From the NCBI GenBank assembly GCA_038142205.1, contig JAYQJO010000001.1, forward strand, positions 992,001 through 1,056,000: 64,000 nt of DNA, written 5' to 3'. Position 1 is the stretch's first letter. Every line of letters begins with the position of its first letter. The position numbers and the translations under genes are program-made. The DNA comes from UBA7359 sp038142205 (GTDB lineage: Bacteria; Pseudomonadota; Gammaproteobacteria; Eutrophobiales; Eutrophobiaceae). The notes below the pieces were generated by a model. That model was given only the letters and a program-made list of their open reading frames with translations, searched no databases and was not told the origin of the DNA. Shown here one piece after another: positions 1 to 9,769 of this stretch.

Positions 1-1702
1 TTGGCTAATTCAGGCAATGAACTCTCTTCTTCAAATGGATCACGCTCAGGTGTGACCTCAACATCTTCAGGCAACGTCCACGGCAATGATTCCAGAGGCA
101 AACGATAACCCATAGACGAATCACCCGGTGTTAATAGCATATGATCACCACGTATAGGCCAAACGCTACTTTTCCAAAATCTTTTATCACTCTCTTCTTT
201 ATGTTTTAAAGGCAAAATGTATCCGGTCACATTATTTAAGCCAATTTTAAATTTCTTTTGTAACCGCGCGCGTTCTAAAGGATCTTTTAACTTATTGTTT
301 TCAGGTTGCACACCTTTAGGCAGCTTTCCTTCTTTCCATAAGTAATAACCTGTATCTTCATAAGCCGGAATTATATAGTCCGGTCTGAGCTTAAGTTTGT
401 TTGCTAAAGTTTTTATAAAACTGGACGCTTCTTTATCACCAAACTTATAGTTCTTGTTTTCATCGGCTAACCACTGATAATCATGCCAGATAGCTTTGCC
501 GTCTTTACGCCAGAACATAGACAACGCCCAACGGGGTAAAGGCTCACCCGGATACCATTTTCCTTGTCCGTAATGCAGCATTGCACCTGGTGCAAATTTT
601 TCTTTAAGTTTTAAAAATAACTTGCCTGCCAATTCACGTTTCTTATCGCCCAATGCCGCATCATTCCATTCTGCCCCTTCCATATCATCAATAGAAACAA
701 ATGTCGGTTCACCACCAACCGTTAAACGCACATCACTTTTCTCAAGATCTAAATCTGTTTTTTCACCTAACGCTAAAATACTTTTCCATTGCGCATCGGT
801 ATAAGGTTTTGTAACACGCGGATCTTCATGAATACGAAATACCTGGTTCGAATGGGTAAATTCAACTTCACATGGATCCATCGCGCCGGTGATAGGCGCA
901 GCACTAACAGGATCAGGTGTGCACGCTAAAGGAATATGCCCTTCACTGACAAACATACCCGAAGTTGGATCAAGACCAACCCAACCTGCTCCTGGCAAAT
1001 ACACTTCTGCCCAGGCATGCAAATCAGTAAAATCCTTTTCAGGCCCTGATGGTCCATCAAGTGGTTTCATGTCAGCGGTTAATTGCACCAGATAACCGGA
1101 AACAAAACGCGATGCCAATCCTAAGTGTCGAAGTATTTGCACTAATAACCAGGCAGTATCGCGACAAGAACCTTTTTGTATCGTCAATGTTTCTTCACAT
1201 GTTTGCACACCCGGTTCCATTCGGATGTTATAACCAATGTCCTTTTGTAAGCGCGTGTTTATATCAACAAGAAAGTCAATCGTTCTTCTTTTTTAAGATC
1301 AACTTCACTGAGCCATTTTTTTAATTTTAGACCGTGCTCATTCAACTCAAGATAAGGAATCAAATCTTCTGCAAGTTGGTCATTATATTTAAATGGAAAC
1401 TCTTCACCTTCTTCTTCCAGAAAAAAATCAAACGGATTAATGACTGTCATTTCTGCAACTACTTCGACATGAACTTTTAGCGTTCTTGTTTTCTCTGGAA
1501 AAACCAAACGGGCTAAATAATTACCATAAGGATCCTGTTGCCAGTTAATAAAATGCTTTTTTGGCTCAATATTTAAGGAATAAGAATGTATTGGAGTGCG
1601 CGAATGTGGTGCAGGGCGTAACCTAATTACGTGCGGCGCAAGTGATATTAACTTATCGAAGTGATATTCAGTGTTATGTTTTAGTGCAACTCGGATTGCC
1701 AT
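1..1702 (-). CDS. Large transglutaminase-like protein (BTLCP/DUF2126 type), partial and frameshifted
   Basis: The N-terminal part (1702 down to about 1290) matches the bacterial transglutaminase N-terminal beta domain. The frame is lost in a six-T run at 1289-1294 (A run on the coding strand). Adding one base restores ...TIDFLVDIN... and then an open frame to base 1, so the 3' end lies outside the window. The continued frame carries a papain-like triad in the expected order: Cys in GSCRD, His in DLHAW and Asp in LDPTSG, followed by the DUF2126 region. Proteins of this family travel with Anbu peptidase, alpha-E and circularly permuted ATP-grasp genes, and Anbu is the next gene upstream here. 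The substrate is unknown. The frameshift looks like a sequencing artefact because both halves are well conserved. Confidence 0.85.
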
Positions 1703-1809
1703 GAAAAACTCTCTAATAAATAAGGATTAAGCTACACGTTTTGATAACGTACGGCAAATATTAGACAGGAAACAAATATTACTTTTATATTTAAAAAATA
1801 ATATTTCGA

Positions 1810-2619
1810 TTATTGATGCTGTGGATTCTGTGGCTGATATTGTTGTTGTTGCTCTGACGATTCGTTTGAGTCTTCATCATCAGGTTTATCCCAATTACTG
1901 CTCCAGGCAACAGGTGGTAAGTTTTTAAATGCTTCTTTAAGTGATTTATCCCAGGCTTTCGTTAAACCTCTTAGATACTCACTGTCTTCATCAAAACGAT
2001 AATAACGTCCCGGTTGGAAGCTATCATTATCATAAATTCGTAATTCAATCGGTGGCCCTACCGTTAAGTTACTACGCATGGTGGAATCCATAGAAACTAA
2101 TGAACACATCGCAGCTGTTTCAATACTGGAGTCACGCGAGATGATGCGATCAAGAATCGGCTTACCGTAACTACTCTCACCGATTTGCAAATACGGCGTG
2201 TCGTTTGAAGTCGTAATGTAATTTCCTTGTGGATAAACCATATAACATGCTGGTTGATGGCCTCTAACCTGACCGCCAATAATAAAACTTGATTCAAAGC
2301 TGGTTGTACCTCCAACGTCACTGTTTTTTTCCTGCTGCGCACGGCTAACATTGCCAACATACTCAGCAGCGTCAATGACATTTTCGGTGTTTAATAAATT
2401 CTCTGCTGCACCATGTTTTATATCGCGTTTAATTTGAGCAATAACTGCTTGTGATGTGGCCAGATTACCCGAGCTCATCACAACAAACTGACGTTCACCA
2501 GGAATGCCAAGATTATACATTTTGCTATAGGTGCTGACGTTATTGACACCCGCATTGGTACGTGAATCAGAAACAAACACAATTCCGTCTTTTAATGCTG
2601 TAGCAACACAATAAGTCAT
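1810..2619 (-). CDS. Anbu-type proteasome-like peptidase
   Basis: 269 residues of the Ntn-hydrolase fold. The protein begins MTYCVA, placing the catalytic threonine at residue 2, and continues with a SDSRTNAG block typical of Anbu (ancestral beta-subunit, related to HslV and 20S beta subunits). The C-terminus is low complexity, rich in Gln, Ser and Asn, and is not part of the core fold. It lies 107 bases upstream of a co-directional transglutaminase gene, the usual Anbu neighbourhood. Anbu forms open helical assemblies in studied bacteria, but its physiological substrate is unsettled. Family assignment is secure; any role in amino-acid or peptide recycling is inference. Confidence 0.9.
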   Translation of the reverse strand: MTYCVATALKDGIVFVSDSRTNAGVNNVSTYSKMYNLGIPGERQFVVMSSGNLATSQAVIAQIKRDIKHGAAENLLNTENVIDAAEYVGNVSRAQQEKNSDVGGTTSFESSFIIGGQVRGHQPACYMVYPQGNYITTSNDTPYLQIGESSYGKPILDRIISRDSSIETAAMCSLVSMDSTMRSNLTVGPPIELRIYDNDSFQPGRYYRFDEDSEYLRGLTKAWDKSLKEAFKNLPPVAWSSNWDKPDDEDSNESSEQQQQYQPQNPQHQ

Positions 2620-2765
2620 AATGAGAAAGTATTTATATCTTTGGATTGATGAATCTATAAAGAAGATTATTAATCAATTGGAGATAAGGTCAAGGTTGAC
2701 AAAAAAATAAATAAGAGAAACCAGATTAACATACATGACTATTTTGTTAAATAACAATATATTAG

Positions 2766-2793
2766 ATACTATTTCTAATATTAAAAATAGTAT
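2766..2793. repeat. AT-rich inverted repeat in the 2620-2995 gap
   Basis: ATACTATTT at 2766-2774 is matched by AAATAGTAT at 2785-2793, and a short T run follows on the plus strand. It lies in the 376-base gap between the Anbu gene and the molybdopterin oxidoreductase. I see no coding sequence in that gap. The repeat could be a weak terminator or an operator; nothing else in the gap decides between these. Confidence 0.4.
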
Positions 2794-2940
2794 TTTTACA
2801 TTAATTTAATAGAGTGCTTTAGAACCAGCTATTTTTACCTTTGCAACATAAAGACAACCTACGGTCGATTACTTTCAGGATTCAACATAGCAAACACCAA
2901 TTTGGTTCTCATAGCAAAACATCTATTTTAAACCCATAAA

Positions 2941-2973
2941 AAAGCCGCAGTGATTCATAACCACTGCGGCTTT
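2941..2973. terminator. Rho-independent terminator, bidirectional
   Basis: A 12-base-pair stem (AAAGCCGCAGTG pairs with CACTGCGGCTTT) encloses a 9-base loop. A-rich sequence precedes it on the plus strand, giving a U run on the minus strand, and T-rich sequence follows it on the plus strand. It sits 23 bases past the stop of the minus-strand molybdopterin oxidoreductase. Confidence 0.85.
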
Positions 2974-2995
2974 TATTTTGTCGTCCTTAATTTAA

Positions 2996-5116
2996 CTAAC
3001 TAGCAGCTTCTACCTGCACTAAGTTATCGAAGAACGTCGGACAATGTCCCATTTCGCCAAACTCAGCAGAGCTAGTCATATTCACTGTGCCATTGTTGAG
3101 TTGTCGCCAGTAGCCCAGCGTTGCTACACACACACCTGCGTTTACATCATCAGAGACTTGCGCAACACCATCGAACGCACCGCGATCGTTAAACACTTTT
3201 ACTGAATCGCCATCATTAATACTACGTGACTGTGCATCAGCCGGATTAATAATAACGAACTGTTCACCCTGGTCTTTTTGTTTCATGTTTTCATAACAAG
3301 AGTTCAGAAATGCATGACTCTTTGGTGTAACAATGTTTAGTGGATATTTCTTTGCCATTTCCGGGTTCGTTTCGGGGCGTTCATTTGCTCCCATATAATC
3401 CGGTAGTTCTGGGAGATCTTCGCCTGGCTGGAAACCTTCGTACATTTGTCTGAACGGTGCAGCGACAAAGTTCTTTGCACCTTCGATTTTGAAGTTACAT
3501 TTGCCATTCGGTGTTGGGAAGTTACCTTCTTTATGTGGACAACGATCATCTTTAGTACCGACGTTCAAACGGGCAAAACCATTTTTGCGCAGGTATTCCA
3601 AATCGATGCCATCACACGCTGGCGAATCCCAATCGACAAAATTTTCCAGGCATTCTGAATCAGACCAATGTAAACGCTCATCCTCATAACCCATTTTTTC
3701 AGCGAGACGGCGGAAGATTTCATTATTCGGAATTGCTTCTCCCGGAGACTCAACGCTCTTAGCGTTATACGTTAAATATAGATGTCCCCATGAAAGGATG
3801 ATGTCTTCCATCTCTGCACCCATTGATGCAGGCAGAAGAATATCTGCATAGGATGCGGTATCAGTTATAAAGTGCTCTGCGGCAACATGGAAGAGATCTT
3901 CTTGTTCAAGTCCTGCAACAACTTTATCTGCTTCCGGTGATTGTGTAACTGGATTGGTATTCCATGTCATGACCGACTTAATCGGTGTTTTCAGATTTTG
4001 TTCGCCCGTCAATGCACGACCCAATTGCAGAATACTGACCACTTGCGTGCCTTCAGGAATTAATTCAGGTGCGCAGATAACATCAAACTTGTAAGGATGT
4101 TCCCAAACAGGAAATTGCGTCACACCACCGCCAACATGACGCCAGGCACCGGTTAATGCTGGAATGCTGGATACTGCACGAATAGTTTGGCCGCCACCAT
4201 AATGACGTTCTAAGCCCACGCCCATACGAATTGCAGCAGGTTGTTCGGTTGCCAGTTCTTTTGCCAGTTTGCGAATATCATCTGCTGGCACACCCGTGAT
4301 TTTTTCTGCCCATTCCGGTGTATGTATCTTGGAATGTTCCTTCAGATCCTCATAACCTTCGGTATAGTTATCAACGTAATCTTGATCAACCAAACCTTGC
4401 TCGATAATACTGTGGATGACTGCCATAGCTAATGCGCCATCAGTAGCGGGTTTCGGTGCAATATGCCAATCGGCCTGTTTAGCTGTTTTTGATTTATACG
4501 CATCAATAACAACGACTTTCGCACCTTTTTGTTGTGCCTCTTTAACTATCGCCCAGTGATGTAGATTAGTGCTAACGCTGTTACAAGCCCAGATAACGAT
4601 ATATTTCGAATGAATATAACTCTCGACATCGACACCAGCTGTTGGGCCAACAGTTAATAACCACGCGGTACAAGAACCTTCTCCACAATAAGTACGTTCG
4701 CATACTGTCGCGCCCATTCGATTAAAGAAGGCATCGCCGCCATTTAAACCGTGGACTAAACCTTGATGGCCTAAATAACTTACGGGAAGAATAGATTGCG
4801 GACCGTATTCTTCAATTAGAGCTTTCCATTTATCGGCAATGGTATCGAAGGCTTCGTCCCAGGTAATTTGTTCAAATTGCTTGCTGCCTTTAGGGCCAAC
4901 ACGCTTCATTGGGTGGAGTAAACGATCTGGATGATAATGCCGTTTTTCGTAGTCTTTGAGTTTAACGCAGAGTCCGCCTCTGGTCATAGGATGTTCTTTG
5001 TTTCCTCTTACACCGATGACTTTACCGTCTTCAATATCGAATACCATCGCGCAGGTATCCGGACAATCATGAGGACAACCACCAAATGCGGTCTCCACTT
5101 TTGGGTTCGCAGCCAT
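2996..5116 (-). CDS. Molybdopterin oxidoreductase (BisC/FdhA-like), orphan catalytic subunit
   Basis: About 706 residues. An N-terminal [4Fe-4S] motif (GGCPHDCPDTCAM, then GLCVK) leads into the Mo-bis-MGD catalytic domains. A Cys in RTYCGEGSC lies where the family often has its metal ligand, and the C-terminal part is the molybdopterin dinucleotide-binding domain. I chose the ATG at 5116 because AGAGGTG lies 6 bases upstream; a GTG at 5125 is the alternative. Relatives include formate dehydrogenase alpha-like and thiosulfate/polysulfide-reductase-like proteins. No electron-transfer or membrane subunit lies beside it, so substrate and partner cannot be read from context. A terminator follows it, consistent with a single-gene unit. 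Confidence 0.8.
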   Translation of the reverse strand: MAANPKVETAFGGCPHDCPDTCAMVFDIEDGKVIGVRGNKEHPMTRGGLCVKLKDYEKRHYHPDRLLHPMKRVGPKGSKQFEQITWDEAFDTIADKWKALIEEYGPQSILPVSYLGHQGLVHGLNGGDAFFNRMGATVCERTYCGEGSCTAWLLTVGPTAGVDVESYIHSKYIVIWACNSVSTNLHHWAIVKEAQQKGAKVVVIDAYKSKTAKQADWHIAPKPATDGALAMAVIHSIIEQGLVDQDYVDNYTEGYEDLKEHSKIHTPEWAEKITGVPADDIRKLAKELATEQPAAIRMGVGLERHYGGGQTIRAVSSIPALTGAWRHVGGGVTQFPVWEHPYKFDVICAPELIPEGTQVVSILQLGRALTGEQNLKTPIKSVMTWNTNPVTQSPEADKVVAGLEQEDLFHVAAEHFITDTASYADILLPASMGAEMEDIILSWGHLYLTYNAKSVESPGEAIPNNEIFRRLAEKMGYEDERLHWSDSECLENFVDWDSPACDGIDLEYLRKNGFARLNVGTKDDRCPHKEGNFPTPNGKCNFKIEGAKNFVAAPFRQMYEGFQPGEDLPELPDYMGANERPETNPEMAKKYPLNIVTPKSHAFLNSCYENMKQKDQGEQFVIINPADAQSRSINDGDSVKVFNDRGAFDGVAQVSDDVNAGVCVATLGYWRQLNNGTVNMTSSAEFGEMGHCPTFFDNLVQVEAAS

Positions 5117-5250
5117 ATGACACACCTCTTTAGGTTTTATAATTGTATTCTTTAAGTATGTCGATGATACGCCTAAAAATACAAAATAATAACCATGTTT
5201 ATAACAAGGTTAATTCAAGAAGTGCTTTTATACTGCTACTTTTAGCAAAT

Positions 5251-5826
5251 TTAATGTAATTTCACTTTGTTCGTTGGTTCTGAGCAATGTACTAACCTTG
5301 AACGCCAGTAATTTATTGATTGGCTGTAAATATATTGTTGTGCGGGCAATAACTCGATGTGCGGGTGATGGCAGACATTATTTAATTCTTTAACAATATT
5401 AGCGGCCAAATGTGCACAGGGCCGCTGGCTATATTGCGTTATTAAATAAAATATCCTTGCCTGTAAACGATCAAGTGATGTCGGCTCTTTTTCTTTAAGT
5501 ATGGTCACTTCTTCGCGGATAGCTTGCTCTTCTTTTTCATTCACGCTATTTCTCCTGAATAAATATTCATAATCTTTACTAATTTGTCTTAATGATTTGG
5601 CATATGAACGTAATAAAACAGACTCTTTATTATCTTTTTCCATAGAAATTAAAGAAGCCGCACATGCCAATAAAAAGAGTTCTTTAATCAATTTATTCGT
5701 AGTTATTTTATTTGCCTGTATAAGCACGTCTGGCTTTATTGCCTTTGATTCAAATAATTTACAGACATCAGCTGATGTCCAATTTACATAATAAGTTTTA
5801 TTCAAAGCTATAATTTTTCTTAGCAT
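5251..5826 (-). CDS. Conserved hypothetical protein
   Basis: 191 residues that I do not recognise. The sequence is mostly helical in character, with a charged middle (NEKEEQAIREEV) and several Cys/His in the C-terminal third (CAHLAANI, CHHPHIELL). There is no signal peptide or obvious membrane segment. It is transcribed away from the MoxR/VWA pair, and a Fur-like palindrome lies 53 bases upstream of its start, so iron-responsive expression is possible. Function unknown. Confidence 0.65.
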   Translation of the reverse strand: MLRKIIALNKTYYVNWTSADVCKLFESKAIKPDVLIQANKITTNKLIKELFLLACAASLISMEKDNKESVLLRSYAKSLRQISKDYEYLFRRNSVNEKEEQAIREEVTILKEKEPTSLDRLQARIFYLITQYSQRPCAHLAANIVKELNNVCHHPHIELLPAQQYIYSQSINYWRSRLVHCSEPTNKVKLH

Positions 5827-5878
5827 TATTTTTTATCTAATTGAATATATTAGTTAATCTTATTTCTTTATAAATACG

Positions 5879-5897
5879 AATGATAACGATTATCATT
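5879..5897. promoter_or_regulatory. Fur-box-like operator
   Basis: AATGATAACGATTATCATT is a 19-base inverted repeat (8-base perfect arms, 3-base centre) that closely resembles the classic GATAATGATAATCATTATC Fur box. It lies in the intergenic space between a minus-strand unknown gene (start 5826) and a plus-strand MoxR gene (start 5984), so it could repress either or both. Confidence 0.65.
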
Positions 5898-5983
5898 TAA
5901 TTAAATATTTATGTCAACAAACTTTGAATTTGTTAATGAATGCGATGTAATCTACATATCGATATAAATGTTTAATTAAATGA

Positions 5984-6847
5984 ATGACTGATCCAACTTC
6001 AAAATTACAGGCAAATGGTTATGTAGCAGATGCACCGCTAACCACAACGCTTGAGCTAATGGAAAAACTGCAACGCCCTCTCCTATTAGAAGGCGAAGCC
6101 GGTGTCGGCAAAACAACGATTGCTAATACACTGACTAAAATTTATCAATGCGAGCTGATTCGTTTGCAATGCTATGAAGGTCTCGATGTGCAGTCTTCTG
6201 TTTATGAATGGAATTACTCAAAACAATTATTGTGGATAAATTTGCAGAAAAATCAGAATGCCGAGCTGGATATAGAGCATATCTTTACCCGGGACTTTTT
6301 ACTCGAACGCCCCCTGTTAAAAGCAATCAATCAACAAAAACCTGTAATTTTATTAATCGACGAGATTGATCGGGCCGATGAGGCTTTTGAGGCCTACTTA
6401 TTGGAATTACTATCGGAATATCAGATTAGTATCCCGGAACTAGGGACAGTTAAAGCTCAAACCATACCGCGCGTAATATTAACCTCTAACGGTACGCGTG
6501 AATTAAGCGATGCGCTTCGCCGTCGCTGTTTATATCATTACCTTGATTACCCGGATAGTCAGCGTGAATATTTAATTCTTGAACAATCTATTCCACAATT
6601 AAATGAAAAATTGAATCATCAGATTGTTAATTTTATTCAGACCTTACGTCAACAAGACTTGCAGAAATGTCCAGGCGTCGCTGAAACACTGGATTGGGCA
6701 GCCGCATTAATCGGCATGGGAGTTAAAGATTTGTATGAATCTAAGGAGTTGATTACAAAAACATTCAGTTGTTTATTAAAAACACAGGAAGATATTGAAT
6801 TAATTGATGCAGAGATACTGGATACGTTACTAACGTCGACAGCATGA
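5984..6847 (+). CDS. MoxR-family AAA+ ATPase
   Basis: 287 residues. Walker A is GEAGVGKTT near residue 37 and Walker B is ILLIDEIDRAD near residue 125; sensor and arginine-finger regions follow (LTSNGTRELSDALRRRC). This is the compact MoxR/CoxD/NorQ-like type, which works with a VWA-domain partner to insert metals into or remodel enzymes. The next gene, overlapping by 4 bases, encodes exactly such a partner. No carbon monoxide dehydrogenase or nitric oxide reductase genes are visible nearby, so the client is unknown. No strong Shine-Dalgarno precedes the start. Confidence 0.85.
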   Translation: MTDPTSKLQANGYVADAPLTTTLELMEKLQRPLLLEGEAGVGKTTIANTLTKIYQCELIRLQCYEGLDVQSSVYEWNYSKQLLWINLQKNQNAELDIEHIFTRDFLLERPLLKAINQQKPVILLIDEIDRADEAFEAYLLELLSEYQISIPELGTVKAQTIPRVILTSNGTRELSDALRRRCLYHYLDYPDSQREYLILEQSIPQLNEKLNHQIVNFIQTLRQQDLQKCPGVAETLDWAAALIGMGVKDLYESKELITKTFSCLLKTQEDIELIDAEILDTLLTSTA

Positions 6848-7968
6848 ACAATGCTCAATTCAGTAAGCGCATTACCAACTTTGTTCATCATCTGCGTGAT
6901 AATGGACACACCATTGGCATCAAAGAACTCGCTGATAGCATGCAAATCATTAGCGAGCCCAATCACCCTGATAAAGAATTAACCAAGCATTGTTTACGTT
7001 CTTTATGTTGTCGCAGTAAGGAAGAATGGCAACAATTCGAGCATTTATTCAACATATATTGGTATCAGGAAACGCTCGAAGAGAAAACTAATACTAAGAA
7101 AATAAATACACCCGTTATAAATAAAAGTGGCGGACTGGTCAGTGGCATGGCTGGCACAACATCGTATTTTGAAACCTTATCCAACTCAGCAGCAAAAGGC
7201 GGCGGAAAACAAAAAACAATTGCAAAAGCTGATTTTCGTTTTCTGAATAACCATCATGCCATGCGCGAAGCCGAAGCACTTGCAGAAAAACTGGCAATAC
7301 AACTCAAGGCTCGCACGCGTATGCATCGAAAAATCCAGTCCACGGGGAATAGGATGGATATGCGTCATACTCTTAGACGTAGCATGTCCAGTGGTGGCGT
7401 ACCGCTTAAACCAATGTTCAGCGTTAAATATAAAAAGCCGCCACATCTGGTTTTACTGCATGATGTTTCTCATTCCATGAACTGGAACAATCCATTGCTG
7501 TTTCGATTTGCCCGTGGTTTGATTCGAGCTTGTCCTGATAGTGAGGCCTTTGTCTTTCACACGCACTTGTTTTGTGTCACCGATATTTATCGTGAAAAGT
7601 CGATTACACAGATGCGGGAAAAACTGGAGTCAAATAATCACCTCTGGTTGGGCGGCACTTGCATCGCTGAATCACTAGAGTTTTTTAACAAACAACATTC
7701 ACAAGCAACACTACGCAAAGACAGTATAGTTATCATAATCAGTGATGGTTTTGATACGGACGCGCCGGACTTTCTAGTTGAGCAGTTAAAAAAGATCAAA
7801 AGCAACTGCAAACAAATCCTTTGGCTAAACCCAATGCTAGGTCGAGAAGGTATTACTATCGACGATGATGAAACTATGTTGGCGGCGAAACCTTTTGTTG
7901 ATCAATTTGCAGCGGCACATAGTGTCGATGCCTTACGTCATGTCATTTACAAAATAAGACTGAAATAA
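6844..7968 (+). CDS. VWA-domain protein, CoxE-like
   Basis: 374 residues. The C-terminal half is a von Willebrand A domain with a near-complete MIDAS site: DVSHS, a Thr in GGTCIAES and an Asp in ISDGFDTD. The N-terminal half is helical and basic, as in CoxE-type proteins. ATGA overlap with the upstream MoxR gene implies translational coupling and a MoxR-VWA chaperone complex. The client enzyme is not evident here; the orphan molybdopterin oxidoreductase at 2996-5116 is a possibility but is not co-directional. Confidence 0.85.
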   Translation: MNNAQFSKRITNFVHHLRDNGHTIGIKELADSMQIISEPNHPDKELTKHCLRSLCCRSKEEWQQFEHLFNIYWYQETLEEKTNTKKINTPVINKSGGLVSGMAGTTSYFETLSNSAAKGGGKQKTIAKADFRFLNNHHAMREAEALAEKLAIQLKARTRMHRKIQSTGNRMDMRHTLRRSMSSGGVPLKPMFSVKYKKPPHLVLLHDVSHSMNWNNPLLFRFARGLIRACPDSEAFVFHTHLFCVTDIYREKSITQMREKLESNNHLWLGGTCIAESLEFFNKQHSQATLRKDSIVIIISDGFDTDAPDFLVEQLKKIKSNCKQILWLNPMLGREGITIDDDETMLAAKPFVDQFAAAHSVDALRHVIYKIRLK

Positions 7969-8117
7969 TTACTAAAAACCATACCTCGCTCTCCTAAACG
8001 TCTGTTATTTCTTAATTTAACTCGTAATAAATCACAACTTTTCCTAAAGAATATAGTGAAAAGCGTCGATAAAAAGCATGTATACACATATTCTAAATAT
8101 TAATGTAAGGAAATATT

Positions 8118-9741
8118 ATGGCTCTCTGGAGTTTGAAAGGTAAAAAAGTTCTGATTATTGATGATTTTCAGGAAATGCGTGCCTTGCTTAAGTCAATGGT
8201 TGTATCACTTATGCCAGACTTAATCGAGTTAGCACAAAATGGCGAAGAAGCGATTGAGTTTATGGAAAATAACGCTTTCGATATCGTCTTTTGTGATTAC
8301 AACCTGGGCAAAGGTAAAGACGGACAACAAGTTTTAGAAGAGGCAAAGCACAGAAAACTGCTGCCCTATTCTGCTATTTATATTATGACGACGGCAGAAA
8401 ACTCATCAGACATGGTCATGGGTGCGATCGATTACACCCCAGATGATTATATTTCCAAACCATTTAATCGTTCGCTTATCCACTCTCGTTTAAAGAAGCA
8501 ATTAGATAAAAAAGACAATCTGGGTAAAGTATCCGCCGCCTTATCAAATAATAATTACAACAAAGCGATTCAACTTTGTGATGCATTACTGATAAATAAA
8601 CCGTCCAATCGTCTGGATATTTAAAAAGTGAAAGGCGAACAACTCAGTAAAACCGGTGAATACGATAAAGCCGCAGGCTTATATGAAAGCATCATCGAAG
8701 AAACGGATATACCTTGGGCCTATCTGGCATTAGGTAAAGTTCGCTGTTTTCAGAAGAAATATGAGGAAGCAATCGAAGTATTTGAAGGTTTAATAAAAGA
8801 AAATGCATCCAATGTTGCTGCTTATGATTGGTTGGCTAAATGTTACGAGGAAACAGGTGAACTGAAAAAGCCCAGGAAATGCTAAAGATAGGTGCGTTAA
8901 AATCACCAAAGTCATTAGTCAGACAAAAAAATTAGCAGAAGTCGCTTATGAAAACAATGATCTTGAGACATCGGAGTCGGCTTATGAAAATGCTATTCAA
9001 GTTGGTCAACATTCGTGTCACAAGCAAGCGGATATTTATAATGGTCTGGCAAAAACATTAGTCGATTCCGGTAAAACGGATGCGGCATTAAATATCGCTA
9101 ATAAAATATCAGAAGATTTCCGTAATGACTCAAATGCTGAAATGGTAGCCTCAGTAACCAAAGGCATTATAAACACATCTACGGGAGATAAAGCAGCTGC
9201 AGAAGAAAACTTGGAAATGGCTATGGGGCTGTTTAAACAAGATCCGCAAGGACTATCAAATGACATCGCACTTGAACTTACCGATTTATGCCTGACATCT
9301 GGCAAAGATGACGAAGCGAATGAAATCTGTAAAAACCTGATCGCAAACAATCACGATAATGAAATGCTTTTAGAAAAAACAAAGAAAGTTTACAGCGATG
9401 CGGGCAAGAAAAATATTGGCGAAGAATTAATCAAGCAAACTACTTCTGAAATTGTTGATATTAATAATAAAGGAGCGCTTTTACTCAGAGAAGGAAAGCT
9501 GGAAGAGTCTATAGAGTTATTTATGCGCGCTGCACGTGGTATGCCGGACAATATAATTGTCAACCTGAATGCCGCTTTCTCAATAATGCAACAGATGCAA
9601 AAAACAGGTCAAATTAAAAAATATTCTCCTCGCGTTGAGAATTACCTGGAACGAGTACACAAACTCGACCCATCAAACAAGAAGTATCATGAACTGATGG
9701 GGATGCTACATCACATTAATCTGGACTCACAAGCAGCATAA
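8118..9741 (+). CDS. Response regulator with TPR output domain, frame disrupted
   Basis: The first ~125 residues are a CheY-like receiver: acidic pair D15/D16, phosphoacceptor D60 in FCDYN, Thr91-Thr92 and Lys114 in ISKPF. The rest is a long run of tetratricopeptide repeats. The reading is broken three times: an in-frame TAA at 8622-8624 followed directly by good TPR sequence, a one-base loss in the A5 run near 8866-8870, and a one-base loss in an A7 run near 8924-8930. Repaired, it is about 541 residues, consistent with TPR-bearing response regulators of other gammaproteobacteria. It is followed by a histidine kinase 28 bases downstream with a near-identical ribosome-binding context (AAGGAAATATT versus AAGGGAAATATT). 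A real pseudogene is possible, but homopolymer errors are likelier. Confidence 0.75.
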
Positions 9742-9769
9742 AACAGAAACAAGACATAAGGGAAATATT

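Noticed and set aside
622..1324. Plus-strand open frames opposite the transglutaminase
   Set aside because: They are antisense to a conserved minus-strand frame holding the Cys-His-Asp triad.
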